Shown: positions 1 through 8,888, counted from the first letter of the stretch. The stretch is 64,000 bases of DNA from Methylobacterium tardum (GCF_023546765.1 NZ_CP097484.1:747501-811500); one strand, 5' to 3'. Notes: generated from the letters alone by a model not told the origin. Numbers and translations: made by a program.

Positions 1-120
1 TAGAGTGGCCAAAGATCATGACGAAGCTCTTAAAGAAAACGACTGCTAACTCGGTGCAGTCGATATTCTGCAGAGTCCAGTAACATACTGCGTCAAAATT
101 GCCCGTTCTAGCAGTTTAGA
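1..120. other. Low-GC stretch without a gene
   Basis: This 120-base stretch has visibly lower GC than everything to its right and ends exactly where the xerC stop codon lies. I see no reading frame, RNA or clear hairpin in it. It may be the edge of an unrelated AT-richer segment that continues left of the window. Confidence 0.4.
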
Positions 121-1086
121 TCAGCGTCCGGCTCGGGGATGGGCGGCCGCGTAGGCGCTCATCAGCCGGGCCGCATCGACCTGCGTGTAGAGCTGTGTGG
201 TCGACAGGGACGCGTGACCGAGGAGTTCCTGGATGGCGCGGAGTTCCCCCTGCCGGGCAAGGAGATGCGTGGCGAAGGAGTGGCGCAGGGCATGCGGCGT
301 CGCAGTGTCGGGCAGGCCGAGGGCGCCCCGAGCACGGGCGACCGTGTACTGGATGATGCGCGGCGAGAGCGGGCCACCGCGGGCCCCGACGAACAGCGGC
401 CCCTCCGGCGGCAGCGGCAGCGGGCAGGCGGCGAGATAATCGGCGACGGCCTGGGCGACGATCGGCAGGATCGGCACCATCCGCTGCTTGCCGCCCTTGC
501 CGAGGACGGTGACCTGATCGATGCCCGGCAACGGCGCGTCGCGCCGTGCGAGACCCAGCGCCTCGGAGATGCGCAGGCCGGCCCCGTAGAGCAGCGCCAG
601 AACGGCAGCGTCCCGGGCGAGTACCCAGGGCTCGCGCTCCTCGCCGGCGCGAATACCCGTGTCGGTCAGCGCCACCGCAGCGGAGACGGGGAGGGGGCGC
701 GGCAGACGCCGCGGCACCTTCGGCGAGCGCACGCCGCCGAGCGCCGAAACGGTCCCGTAACCCTCCCGCTCCAGGTAGCGCGCGAAGGAGCGCAAGCCCG
801 CGAGCATGCGCATCAACGAGCGCCCGGAGACTTCGTCGGCCCGCCGCGCGGCCATGAAGGCGCGGATGTCGCGCACCTTCAGAGCCACGAGCATCGGGAT
901 CGTCGGGGTACCGTGGCGCGCGGCGAGGTAATGGAGGAACTGGCGCAGGTCGCGCCCGTAGGCCTCGACGGTGTTGGGCGCCATCCGCCGCTCGCGCGCG
1001 AGCCCGTCGATCCAGGCCTGGACGGCCTCACGCAGGCGGGCGTCGCCCGGAAACAACAGATCGTGGTCAGGCTCACGCGCGCTCAT
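121..1086 (-). CDS. xerC: Tyrosine recombinase XerC
   Basis: Site-specific recombinase that with XerD resolves chromosome dimers at dif. The protein is about 321 aa, the usual Xer length. It has an N-terminal SAM-like core-binding domain (about residues 15-110) and a C-terminal catalytic domain (about 130-310). Catalytic residues are visible: Arg in GLRISE, Lys in GKGGKQR, the HALRHSFATH His/Arg pair, His in LLGHASLSTTQ, and the nucleophile Tyr in QLYTQ. I chose the ATG at 1086 because GATAGG lies a few bases before it; an in-frame ATG at 1107 would add seven residues. The lack of an element-type N-terminus and its Xer-like length argue for the housekeeping XerC over a phage integrase. Confidence 0.9.
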   Translation of the reverse strand: MSAREPDHDLLFPGDARLREAVQAWIDGLARERRMAPNTVEAYGRDLRQFLHYLAARHGTPTIPMLVALKVRDIRAFMAARRADEVSGRSLMRMLAGLRSFARYLEREGYGTVSALGGVRSPKVPRRLPRPLPVSAAVALTDTGIRAGEEREPWVLARDAAVLALLYGAGLRISEALGLARRDAPLPGIDQVTVLGKGGKQRMVPILPIVAQAVADYLAACPLPLPPEGPLFVGARGGPLSPRIIQYTVARARGALGLPDTATPHALRHSFATHLLARQGELRAIQELLGHASLSTTQLYTQVDAARLMSAYAAAHPRAGR

Positions 1087-1187
1087 GGGACCTATCGACC
1101 GGATCATCCTTGCTGCGCACTTAACGTGCGCGCACGCTCGCCCTCACGACGGTCGCTTGGCGCACGACGCCGTGCCAAGCTGCGTCC

Positions 1188-1508
1188 ATGTCACTCCTCG
1201 CCTATGTCGGTGCCGCTCTTGCGGAGATCGCCGGATGCTTCGCGTTCTGGTCCTGGCTCCGGCTCGGCCGCTCCGTCTGGTGGGTCGTGCCGGGCCTGGC
1301 CTCGCTGGCGGCCTTCGCCGGGCTGCTGACCCTGGTGGACAGCCCGGCCGCGGGGCGCGCCTTCGCGGCCTATGGTGGGGTCTACGTCGCAGCCTCGGTC
1401 CTGTGGCTCTGGCTCGCCGAGGGCCACCGACCCGACCGCTGGGATCTCGCGGGCAGCGCGGTCTGCCTCGCCGGGACGGCGATCATCCTGCTCGGGCGCC
1501 GCGGCTGA
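1188..1508 (+). CDS. YnfA/UPF0060 family small membrane protein
   Basis: Integral inner-membrane protein of 106 aa with four predicted transmembrane helices, matching the UPF0060/YnfA family, which is related to small multidrug resistance transporters. Family features visible are the N-terminal [10 protein letters not shown] segment, the central [16 protein letters not shown] helix and the closing [10 protein letters not shown] helix. Some YnfA members have been linked to export of toxic cations or drugs, but substrate is unproven here. It runs divergently from xerC across about 100 bases and converges on the peroxidase gene, whose stop is only a few bases away. Confidence 0.88.
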   Translation: MSLLAYVGAALAEIAGCFAFWSWLRLGRSVWWVVPGLASLAAFAGLLTLVDSPAAGRAFAAYGGVYVAASVLWLWLAEGHRPDRWDLAGSAVCLAGTAIILLGRRG

Positions 1509-1515
1509 GCCGGCC

Positions 1516-2094
1516 TTACCGACCCATCGCGTAGAACGCGTCGTTCGGGCGCAGCTCCGCGACGCTGGCGATCCGGTTCGACAAGGCAAAGAGCGCGGTG
1601 ATCGCCGCGATGTCCCAGATGTCGTCCGAGCCGAATCCGTGCTCGGCAAGGGCCGCGTGATCCTCCGCGCCGACGCGCCGGGAATCGGTCGCGACCTTGA
1701 CCGCGAAGGCCAGCATGGCGCGCTGGCGCGGGGTGATGTCGGCCTTGGTGTAGTTGACCGCGATCTGGTCGGCGATCAGCGGGTTCTTAGCCCGCACCCG
1801 CAGGATCGCGCCGTGGGCGATGACACAGTAGAGGCAGTCATTGGCCGCGCTGGTCGCCACCACGATCATCTCGCGCTCGGCCTTGGTCAGGCCGCCCGGC
1901 CGGTCCATCAGCGCGTCGTGATAGGCCATGAAGGCGCGAAACTCGTCCGGGCGATGCGCCAGCGCCAGGAAGATGTTGGGCACGAAGCCGGCCTTCTCCT
2001 GCACCAGGGCGATCCGGGCGCGCAGATCCTCCGGCATCTCGGAGAGCTTTGGCACCGGGAAGCGGCTGATCGGGGCGTCCGCGCTCATGGTCAT
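1516..2094 (-). CDS. Peroxidase-related protein, AhpD/CMD-like
   Basis: Cytoplasmic 192-aa protein of the carboxymuconolactone decarboxylase/AhpD superfamily ('uncharacterized peroxidase-related enzyme'). The redox motif CLYC followed by a His (CLYCVIAHG, about residues 92-100) is intact, which is the CxxCxxxH signature of AhpD-type alkylhydroperoxidases. Length and N-terminal PKLSEMPEDLRARI segment fit the family. Probable role is thiol-dependent peroxide removal; the partner reductant is unknown. It is transcribed toward and almost abuts the YnfA gene, and its start faces ruvC. Confidence 0.85.
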   Translation of the reverse strand: MTMSADAPISRFPVPKLSEMPEDLRARIALVQEKAGFVPNIFLALAHRPDEFRAFMAYHDALMDRPGGLTKAEREMIVVATSAANDCLYCVIAHGAILRVRAKNPLIADQIAVNYTKADITPRQRAMLAFAVKVATDSRRVGAEDHAALAEHGFGSDDIWDIAAITALFALSNRIASVAELRPNDAFYAMGR

Positions 2095-2177
2095 CCTCCA
2101 GAAGCCGTGTCTTGGTGAAACCCGGCGTTCACGATACGTACGGCAGCCTCGGGCCGTTCGTCGAGCCGTGGAGCATC

Positions 2178-2801
2178 ATGACCAGCCCCGTCCGCATCCT
2201 CGGGATCGATCCCGGGCTCCGCCGCACCGGCTGGGGCCTCATCACCGCGCAGGGCACCAAGCTCACCTACGGCGATTGCGGCGTCGTGACCTCGGACGGC
2301 GACCTGCCGCTGGCCCTGCGCCTGCGCGAGCTGTTCGAGGGGATCGGGCGCATCGTCGACAGCGTGAAGCCCGACGAGGTCGCCGTGGAGGAAACCTTCG
2401 TCAACAAGGACGCGCAGGCGACCCTCAAGCTGGGCCATGCCCGGGCCATGGCGCTGGTGGTGCCGGCGCTCGCCGGGCTGCCGGTGTTCGAGTACGCCGC
2501 CAACCTGATCAAGAAGACCGTGGCGGGCTCCGGCCATGCCGAGAAGGTGCAGATCCAGGCGATGGTGCGCTTCCTGCTGCCGAAGGCCGAGTTCCGCATC
2601 GCCGACGCCGCCGACGCGCTGGCCATCGCCATCACCCATGCCAGCCACCGGGACTCGCACGCGCTGCGCAAGGCGCACCTGCCGGCGGGCAAGCGCCGCA
2701 CGCTCACGGGCCAGGCGGCTGCGGGGCAGGGGCTCGAAGGGAAGGGTTTCTCCGCCGCCGCCGCCGCGCGCATCGAAGCCGCGCTGGCGAAACAGAACTG
2801 A
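2178..2801 (+). CDS. ruvC: Crossover junction endodeoxyribonuclease RuvC
   Basis: Holliday-junction resolvase of 207 aa, with RNase H fold. The acidic catalytic residues are in place: Asp in ILGIDPGLRRTGWG near the N-terminus, Glu in VAVEETFVNKD, and the DAADALAIAITH segment near residue 140. I chose ATG 2178 because IDPG should lie about eight residues from the start; an upstream in-frame ATG at 2112 would add a non-conserved tail. The C-terminal extension after about residue 170 is longer than in E. coli. The usual ruvA and ruvB partners do not follow; tRNA-Tyr does. Confidence 0.96.
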   Translation: MTSPVRILGIDPGLRRTGWGLITAQGTKLTYGDCGVVTSDGDLPLALRLRELFEGIGRIVDSVKPDEVAVEETFVNKDAQATLKLGHARAMALVVPALAGLPVFEYAANLIKKTVAGSGHAEKVQIQAMVRFLLPKAEFRIADAADALAIAITHASHRDSHALRKAHLPAGKRRTLTGQAAAGQGLEGKGFSAAAAARIEAALAKQN

Positions 2802-2818
2802 CGGGATCGGGAAGGACT

Positions 2819-2902
2819 TGGTGGGGGAAGTAGGACTCGAACCTACGAAGCTTACGCAGCGGATTTACAGTCCGCCCCCTTTGCCGCTCGGGACATTCCC
2901 CC
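2819..2902 (-). tRNA. tRNA-Tyr (GUA)
   Basis: Read on the minus strand the segment starts GGGGGAA and ends TTCCCCC-A-CCA, giving a seven-base acceptor stem with an encoded CCA end. The anticodon loop reads CTGTAAA with anticodon GTA (Tyr). The T loop contains GGTTCGAGTCC. A long variable arm (class II) follows the anticodon stem, as expected for bacterial tRNA-Tyr. The 84-base length fits. Confidence 0.96.
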
Positions 2903-3178
2903 AAGGCGGGTTTTTCGCCCGCGGCGCCCTTATGGTGAGGGGTGGGCCGGGTGTCAACGCTTGTGATGCCCGGATCCGGTCTCACATGTGCGGCGGCCGT
3001 GAAGGGACATCGGTTTCCGGCGCCGAAGCCGCTCGGGCGGGAGCGCCTGAGCCGGGTCCGGGGTCGCGTTCAGCCGACGCCAGCGAGACGAAAACGCGAA
3101 CGTTCCGCGACTCCGGGGGATTCACAAAGGAATCCGGATCGGCCACGGTGCGCGCATGTCGCCCTGCTTCGTCGGCCC

Positions 3179-5028
3179 TTGACCCGTCCCGCCCCGTCCC
3201 TGCGGTCCCACCAGCGCACGCTGATGGCCTTGGTCGCGGCCATGGCGCGCGGGGAGGCGGGCCATGTCCGCAAGATCTTGGCTGCGGTGACGCCCGGCGG
3301 CGGCAAGTCGCTGCTGCCGGTGATCGCCGCGCATGGGCTCATCAAGGCCGGTCTCGTCGAGCGCGTGGTCTGGGTGGTGCCGCGGGATTCGCTGCGGCTG
3401 CAGGCCGAGGAGGCCTTCGCCGACCCGCTCTGGCGCGCTGCCTTCGGGCATGCCCTCTCCGTGCGCGCCGCCGACAACGAACGTGATCCGGCCCGGGGCA
3501 CGGCCGGCTACATCACCACTTACCAGGCGGTCGCCGCCGCGCCGGCCCTTCATCTGGCGGAAGCGCGGGCGCACCGGACCCTTCTGGTCGTCGACGAGGT
3601 CCATCACCTGCCAGTTCCCGGCAGGCCGGGGGCGGAGGAGGCCTCAGCCGAGGACGCGGAAGCCGGGGCATGGTCCCGGGCGATGCTGCCCGTGATGGAG
3701 GCGGCCGCCTTTCGGCTCTACCTGTCGGGCACGCTCGAGCGGGCGGACGGCCGGCGCATCCTCGGCCTGCCCTACCAGCCCGCAGCGCCGGGTCGCGGGC
3801 CGGAACTCGACCTCGACGCGCCGGGCCTCGCGGTGATCGGCTATTCGCGCGCCCAGGCCCTCGCCGAGCGGGCCGTGCTGCCGGTGACCTTCGGGGCGAT
3901 CGACGGCGAGGCGAGCTGGCTCGAGGGCGGCCGGATCGCCGGCGACAGCCCGCGGGTCGGACCACACCGGCTGGGCGCCGGCTCGGTGCGGGTCACCACG
4001 CGGCCGGCCCTGTTCACGGCCCTGCGCACCGGTTTCGCCCGCGATCTCCTGAGCGAGGCGTTCCACGCCACGAAGCGCCTGCGCGCCCGGCGCCGAGCGG
4101 AGCGGCAGCTTCCGCCCGGGGAGGCCGTGAGGGGCTCGGCAAGCTTCTGGTGGTGGCGCCGGATCAGGCGAGCGCGCGGGCCTATCTGGCGACCCTGCGA
4201 AGCTGGATGCCGGCCGGGCAGGGGGAGCGTGACGTCCGCCTAGCGACCTCCGGCCAGGGCGACGCCCATGCCGCCCTGGCCGCCTTCCGCCTCACCCCGG
4301 AACCGGCGGTGCTCGTAACGGTGGCTATGGCCTACGAAGGCCTCGACGCGCCGGAGGTCGCCGTGGTCGCGGCCCTCACCCATATCCGCTCGCGCCCCTG
4401 GCTGGAGCAGATGCTCGCCCGGGCGACCCGGGTCGATCCGCATGCCGGCGCCTACGACGCGCAGCAGGCCCTGATCTTCCACCCCGACGACCCGCTCTTC
4501 GCCCGCTTCCGCCTGGAGCTGGAGACCGAGCAGGGCAGCAGCGTCCGGCCCCGGCGCGAGCGCCCGGCCAGCGCCGTCGTGCCCGAGCGGACCCGCTGGC
4601 GTGACGCCGAGCCCGCCGGGATCACGCCCCTGGAGAGCAACGCGATCGGCCTCCGTTATGCCCTCCTGCGCCCGCGCCTCGCCGAGCCGACGCCGATGGC
4701 ACCGACCCCCGAGCCGCCCTCCATCACCGAGCGGACCCTGCGCCAGAGGCTCGCCGTCGCGGTAGCGGCGCAGGCGGTGGAGGACGAGGCCTCCCTGCGG
4801 GTGCCCCGCGGCGGCAACCTCGCGCATCGCTACAACGCCGTGCTGAAGCGCGTCCTCGGCAAGGGCCGCGCGACCATGACCCTGCCGGAGTTGGAGGCAG
4901 CGCTCGCCTGGCTTGAACGCAACCGCCTCTCCGACCATCTCGACCGCCTCGACGGCGATGCCCGCTACGCTTGGTCCGCCCGGCAGCGCCGCGGACGTTG
5001 GCAGCCGGAGCGCGCCGCCGGCCGCTGA
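3179..5028 (+). pseudogene. DEAD/DEAH-type superfamily II helicase, frame broken
   Basis: Two consecutive frames together make a superfamily II helicase of about 616 aa. The first half carries a Q-motif-like SLRSHQRTL, Walker A TPGGGKS, Walker B/DEAH-like LLVVDEVHH and motif III-like LSGTLERADG. The second, in the -1 frame, starts GLGKLLVVAPDQ and carries motif V/VI-like VAMAYEGLDAP and MLARATRVDP. The switch lies near 4121-4140, and one extra G in the run at 4131-4134 restores a single frame. I cannot tell sequencing error from true mutation by this gene alone. The start is uncertain: TTG 3179 keeps the Q-motif, ATG 3224 would cut it. Role unknown; such stand-alone helicases resemble the R subunits of restriction systems, but no nuclease or methylase gene is next to it. 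Confidence 0.75.
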
Positions 5029-5068
5029 GCCGCGGTGCGGGATCGACGCGACGGAGGGGAGAAGCGCC

Positions 5069-5392
5069 ATGACCGAGAGCCTGCCCGCCGCCTTCGCCGC
5101 GGCCCTGACCGGGACCACGCCCCCAGCGTCCTGGCCGGCGCCGCTCGCCGCCCTCTGGTGGCTGGCCAAGGATCCGTCCGGCTCGGACCTGGCTGCCTGG
5201 GAGCGGGCGCATGCCCTGGTTCAGGACGCGTCCGGGCCCGATGCCGCCTGGGTGCACGCCCATCTCCATAGGCTCGAGGGCGACGCAGGCAACGCGCGCT
5301 ACTGGTATGGGCGCGCCGGCCGCCCGGGACCGCGCGGCACCCTGGCGGAGGAGCGGACCGCCATCATCACGGCCCTGTCGAACCCGTCTTAA
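5069..5392 (+). CDS. Small conserved-type protein of unknown function
   Basis: A 107-aa soluble protein starting at ATG 5069 with a strong upstream GGAGGGGA ribosome-binding site. It is rich in Ala and Trp and has a central AAWVHAHLHRLEGDAGNARYW-like helix pair (about residues 60-85), which looks like a single TPR-like or helical hairpin unit. I do not recognise a catalytic motif. It sits 40 bases after the helicase stop on the same strand, so the two may be co-transcribed. Function not assigned. Confidence 0.65.
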   Translation: MTESLPAAFAAALTGTTPPASWPAPLAALWWLAKDPSGSDLAAWERAHALVQDASGPDAAWVHAHLHRLEGDAGNARYWYGRAGRPGPRGTLAEERTAIITALSNPS

Positions 5393-5720
5393 TTCATCCC
5401 GTCGCAACGGATCGAAATCCGCCACCCCGCCGTTCCTGGTCGCGGCGGGAACGCACCCGCTTTTGGGCGGAGGATTTGTCGTTCGCGATTTGTAACAAAT
5501 GTCAATTTTCAAGTTCGGTCTAATACCGAGACGGGACAAATCAGTCATTTTCCGATCGTCGATCCGATACAACCTCAGATTTAGTGTTCTTAAATCAAGC
5601 TGGGCGGCCCTGGCGGAAACTTCACAATTCCGAATTCGCTATGGATGACGCTGTTTTTTCGCTCGCCTGTCGGCGAAATCTGATTATGGCTACGCGCATC
5701 AAGTCCGGAAGCAGGGAAAC
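5393..5720. other. AT-richer intergenic region
   Basis: This gap has lower GC than its flanks. It contains a short perfect inverted repeat ATTTGT-a-ACAAAT at 5488-5500, which could be a regulator site, and a small hairpin in TTTCGCTCGCCTGTCGGCGAA near 5659-5679. No RNA gene or convincing ORF is seen. Confidence 0.4.
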
Positions 5721-5888
5721 GTGCTGATCGCCGTGATGAGCTTGGTGTGTCTAATCTGCGGCGTGAGTCTCGCGGGTCTTTCATTGCGGTATCCGGGGCG
5801 CGCGGCCGTCTTCGAGCGCTGGAGCGGGATCTGCCTCGTGCTCGGCCTGTGCCTGCTCGGAGCGGCGCTGCACGGCGCCCGCACGTAG
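5721..5888 (+). CDS. Possible 55-aa double-spanning membrane microprotein
   Basis: A short frame starting at GTG 5721, preceded by GCAGGGAAAC, encodes 55 aa with two hydrophobic helices: LIAVMSLVCLICGVSLAGL (about 2-20) and GICLVLGLCLLGAALHG (about 36-52). They are separated by a charged, Pro-containing loop. The layout of two helices and a basic loop is typical of small stress or holin-like membrane proteins, but no family is recognised. Support is only the start site, hydrophobic pattern and lack of a competing gene. Confidence 0.45.
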   Translation: MLIAVMSLVCLICGVSLAGLSLRYPGRAAVFERWSGICLVLGLCLLGAALHGART

Positions 5889-6064
5889 GCCCTCACACCT
5901 TTCCCGCCGCACCGGATCACGCACAGGACGACATCGCGGTGGCGGGCGAGTCGGCAGGATAGCCGATCGGCTGAGCTAAGCGGTGTCTACGGTGTCTCGG
6001 CAGAGCCCTAGGCGCGGCAAGCCGCGCGCTGGGATACATGCCGGCCATTCGCCCCGCGCGTCGG

Positions 6065-7159
6065 TCAGGCCTGCCCCAGGGCGGCATGACCGCCGCGGCT
6101 GCCGCAGGCGGAGCAGAACCGTTCGAACATGCTCTTGCGATGGTCGCAGGCGGGGCACCGCTCGAACAGGCCGATCCCGCAATGCGGGCAGAAATTCGCA
6201 TTCGGGCTCGCGACGTCGACGGGCCGTTCGCAGCCCGGGCAGACCTTCTTGGCGAGGCGGAGCAGGGCCTGATCGGTGGCGATCTCGGTCCGTCGCTCCT
6301 CGTCGGGTCGCGCTTCCGCGATCCGCTGGCGCTCCCGATGGGCGTGGAGGGCGTTGATCGCCGCGCGTCCGGCCACAAGGGTGACCACCACCCCAACGCC
6401 GTAATGGACGTAGCCGCCGTAGCTCGGCAGATACGGCACCAACTCGACGAAGAACGCGAAGGCCGCCGCCAGCGCGAACCCCCACACGAACGGCCAATTG
6501 CGCGTGTTCCGCCGTTTCAGGAGCAGCCATCCGGCCAGAACCAACAGCGGGAGGGTCACGGCGAGCCGGTAGCCGAAGACGCGCAGCTCCTGCGTGCTCT
6601 CGGCGGCCTGGAGCTTCTGCTGGGCGGCCGCGCGCTCCTCGCTGTCCTCGGCCATCAGCGCCGATTGTTTCTGCGCGAGGTCGAGATCCGCCTGAGCCAG
6701 GGCTTCCAGCCGTTCCTCGACCGTCCGCTCGGCGGCCTTCAGGGCGTCGAGTTGCTGCGTTCGGGCAACCAGATCGGGATCCTGGTCGACACGCTGTGTC
6801 GTATCCCGGGTCTTCAGCCAGTTGGCGAAGGTCTCGCGGGCAGCCGCGGAGGCCGAGCGCGCCGCGTCGAGGGCGAGCTGGGCCTGATCCGTCTGCTGCT
6901 GGTTGTCGCCGCGCTCACGGCGGACCTCCTTCAGGGCGGCCGCGGTGGCCTGCGACTTCCCGGGGTCGAGGAATTGCTCAAGTGTATAGCGGTGCTCGAC
7001 CTCCGGCAGGTCGCCGACCACCAGGGAACCGAGGCCGATCAGGAAAACCGCGAAGGCGACGGCCACCAGCCAGAGGATGAGGGTGAAGGACCGCTCGGAC
7101 AGACTGACACCTGATCTCACGACACGATCCTCGGCTGGTCCAGGCGAGTGCGACGACAT
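6065..7159 (-). CDS. Membrane protein with coiled coil and C-terminal double zinc ribbon
   Basis: A 364-aa protein of unknown function. It has an N-terminal helix (about 27-50), a long Ala/Gln/Glu-rich coiled-coil region (about 70-195) and two or three more membrane helices (about 205-275). A cytoplasmic tail carries paired Cys motifs CPGC, CPHC, CPAC and CSAC (about 310-355), which would bind two zinc ions. This resembles zinc-ribbon membrane proteins proposed as sensors or chaperone-like adaptors, but no named family is evident. It is transcribed alone, with about 170 bases before the DUF3597 gene on the other strand. Confidence 0.75.
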   Translation of the reverse strand: MSSHSPGPAEDRVVRSGVSLSERSFTLILWLVAVAFAVFLIGLGSLVVGDLPEVEHRYTLEQFLDPGKSQATAAALKEVRRERGDNQQQTDQAQLALDAARSASAAARETFANWLKTRDTTQRVDQDPDLVARTQQLDALKAAERTVEERLEALAQADLDLAQKQSALMAEDSEERAAAQQKLQAAESTQELRVFGYRLAVTLPLLVLAGWLLLKRRNTRNWPFVWGFALAAAFAFFVELVPYLPSYGGYVHYGVGVVVTLVAGRAAINALHAHRERQRIAEARPDEERRTEIATDQALLRLAKKVCPGCERPVDVASPNANFCPHCGIGLFERCPACDHRKSMFERFCSACGSRGGHAALGQA

Positions 7160-7257
7160 CCCATCTGCCCGGTGCAGGCCCGGGTCGAATCGGTTCTCCG
7201 CGGATGGCAGCCGCCGAGCTTAGCAGGCGACCGGGACGCGCGTCCCATCTCGGCTAC

Positions 7258-7282
7258 GGAACGTCGAGCCGGATAACCTGTT
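7258..7282 (+). promoter_or_regulatory. Candidate EcfG-type promoter for the DUF3597 gene
   Basis: GGAAC at 7258-7262 is followed after 16 bases by TGTT at 7279-7282. The alphaproteobacterial general stress sigma factor EcfG recognises GGAAC-N16/17-CGTT, so this is one base off in the -10 element. It ends 49 bases before the ATG at 7332. Confidence 0.45.
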
Positions 7283-7331
7283 GTCAGGCCGCCCGGCGCG
7301 GATGCTGGGTTACGAGATTCGGAGCGGACCC

Positions 7332-7743
7332 ATGAGCCTCCTCGGCAGCATCGTCGGCAAGATCCTCCACCCGTTCGGCGGTGGAACCGCGGAGGCCGCG
7401 CCCTCGGCCACGGCCGGCTCGGGTGGTCCGGCCCTCCAGCACGCCGTCCACCCCGTCCGCCCCCGGCAGCTCCGGCGGCAGCGAACCGGTGGATGTCGCG
7501 GCCGTGCTCACCAGCCTCGCCGAGAAGAACCCGCAGACGCTCGACTGGCGCCACTCGATCGTGGACCTGATGAAGCTGCTCGGCCTCGATTCCGGCCTCG
7601 CCTCGCGCAAGCAGCTCGCCGATGAGTTGCACTACACCGGCGACAAGGACGACTCGGCCTCGATGAACATCTGGCTGCACAAGCAGGTCATGCAGAAGCT
7701 CGCCGAGAATGGCGGCAAGGTGCCGGACGACCTGAAGCACTAG
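7332..7743 (+). pseudogene. DUF3597 family protein, frame broken in linker
   Basis: The N-terminal signature MSLLGSIVGKI is in one frame from ATG 7332. The conserved C-terminal domain is in the +1 frame: DVAAVLTSLAEKNPQTLDW, then LMKLLGLDSGL, LADELHYTGD and SMNIWLHKQVM, ending at 7743. Together they make a normal-length DUF3597 protein of about 137 aa. The break falls in the Ala/Pro/Ser linker around 7410-7440; two missing C in the run at 7432-7434, or one extra base nearby, would restore it. DUF3597 proteins are small soluble proteins of unknown function. The tail is well conserved, so recent breakage or a sequencing fault is more likely than old decay. Confidence 0.8.
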
Positions 7744-7751
7744 GCCACAGG

Positions 7752-7778
7752 AAAAGGGGAGCCGGTCCGCTGGCTCCC
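7752..7778 (-). terminator. Rho-independent terminator of the binding-protein gene
   Basis: On the minus strand GGGAGCC-loop-GGCTCCC is followed by CCTTTTC. It lies just past the stop of the periplasmic binding-protein gene and between convergent genes. Confidence 0.65.
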
Positions 7779-7781
7779 TGC

Positions 7782-8888
7782 TCAGCGCCCGGTCCGGACC
7801 CGAGTCCACAGACGGGTGACGAATCGCTGGGTGCGGTCGTCCCAGGCGGTGTTGATCGAGAGGCGCTGCATCGTCGCCTCGTCCGGGTAGATGCCGGGAT
7901 TGCTCAGGATCTCGGGCTTCACGAACTTCTTCGCCGCGAGATTGCCGCTGGCATAGGCCACGAAGTTGGTGTTGGCCGCGGCCACGTCGGGCCGCATCAT
8001 GTAGTCGATGAAGGCCAGTGCCTCGGCCGGGTGGGCGGCATCCTTCGGGATCGCGAAGGTGTCGAACCACATCAGCGCGCCTTCCTTCGGCACCACGTAG
8101 GCGATCTCCGTCCCGTTCTTGGCCTCGTCGGCGCGGCGCTTGGCCTGCATCACGTCGCCCGAATAGCCCACCGCCACGCAGATATCGCCGTTGGCCAGCG
8201 CCTGGATGTACTCCGACGAGTGGAACTTCCGCACGGAGCCGCGCACCTTGTAGAGGGCATCGGTCACCAGGGTCATGTCGTCCCAGCGCTTGGAATCGGC
8301 CTTGGCCCCGAAGGCCGGCAGCATGCTCGGGATCAGATCCTCGGGGCTGTCGAGCATCATGATTCCGCACTCCTTCAGCTTGTTGGCGGAAGCGGGATTG
8401 AGAACGAGGTTCCAAGAGTTCACCGCCGCGTTGGCGCCCAGGCGCTCGCGCACGGCGGCGACGTTGTAGCCGATGCCGGTGGTGCCCCACATGTAGTCGA
8501 CGGCGTAGGTGTTGCCGGGATCGTAGGCCGCCAGCCGGCTCGTGACCTCGGGCCAGAGATTGCCGAGGTTCTTCAGCTTGGACTTGTCGAGCGGCAGGAA
8601 GGCGCCGGCCCGGATCAGCCGCTGCAGGTAGGGTCCGGACGGCACGACGATGTCGTAGCCGGAGCGGCCGGCCAGCAGCTTGGTCTCGAGGATCTCGTTG
8701 TTGTCGTAGGTGTCGTAGACGACCTTGATGCCGGTCTCGCGGGTGAAGGCCTCGAGCACCTTCGGCTCGATATAGTCCGACCAGTTGTAGATGTTGAGGA
8801 CCCGCTCCTCGGCGGCCGGGACCGGCTGCGCGAAGGGGAGGGCGGCCAGAAGGACGGCCGCCAGAACGATGCGACGCAGGCCGTTCAC
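7782..8888 (-). CDS. Periplasmic polyamine-type ABC transporter substrate-binding protein (PotD/PotF family)
   Basis: Secreted solute-binding protein of 368 aa. It has a signal peptide (about residues 1-25, ending PVPAAEE) followed by the family opening LNIYNWSDYIEP. Further PotF/PotD landmarks are YDTYDNNEILETKLLAG, YDIVVPSG, the MWGTTGIGYN segment and GYSGDVMQAK. The N-terminal NIYNWSDYI and the Trp/Asp residues of the cleft fit putrescine or spermidine binding. GTG 8888 overlaps the stop of the upstream RidA-family gene by four bases (GTGA), so translation is probably coupled. No permease or ATPase gene is adjacent. Confidence 0.92.
   Translation of the reverse strand: MNGLRRIVLAAVLLAALPFAQPVPAAEERVLNIYNWSDYIEPKVLEAFTRETGIKVVYDTYDNNEILETKLLAGRSGYDIVVPSGPYLQRLIRAGAFLPLDKSKLKNLGNLWPEVTSRLAAYDPGNTYAVDYMWGTTGIGYNVAAVRERLGANAAVNSWNLVLNPASANKLKECGIMMLDSPEDLIPSMLPAFGAKADSKRWDDMTLVTDALYKVRGSVRKFHSSEYIQALANGDICVAVGYSGDVMQAKRRADEAKNGTEIAYVVPKEGALMWFDTFAIPKDAAHPAEALAFIDYMMRPDVAAANTNFVAYASGNLAAKKFVKPEILSNPGIYPDEATMQRLSINTAWDDRTQRFVTRLWTRVRTGR

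Noticed and set aside
2903..2925. GCGGGTTTTTCGCCCGC hairpin next to tRNA-Tyr as a terminator
   Set aside because: It lies at the 5' side of the tRNA; the T-run is in the loop, not after the stem.
4121..4140. Programmed -1 frameshift in the helicase
   Set aside because: No X-XXY-YYZ slippery heptamer with a downstream pseudoknot is evident, and four other genes show the same kind of break, so error is more likely.
2819..5392. Island inserted at tRNA-Tyr, with XerC as integrase
   Set aside because: Elements insert at the tRNA 3' end, which here faces ruvC, while the helicase lies at the 5' side. The tRNA is complete, no repeated 3' end is seen, and XerC is of the housekeeping type.
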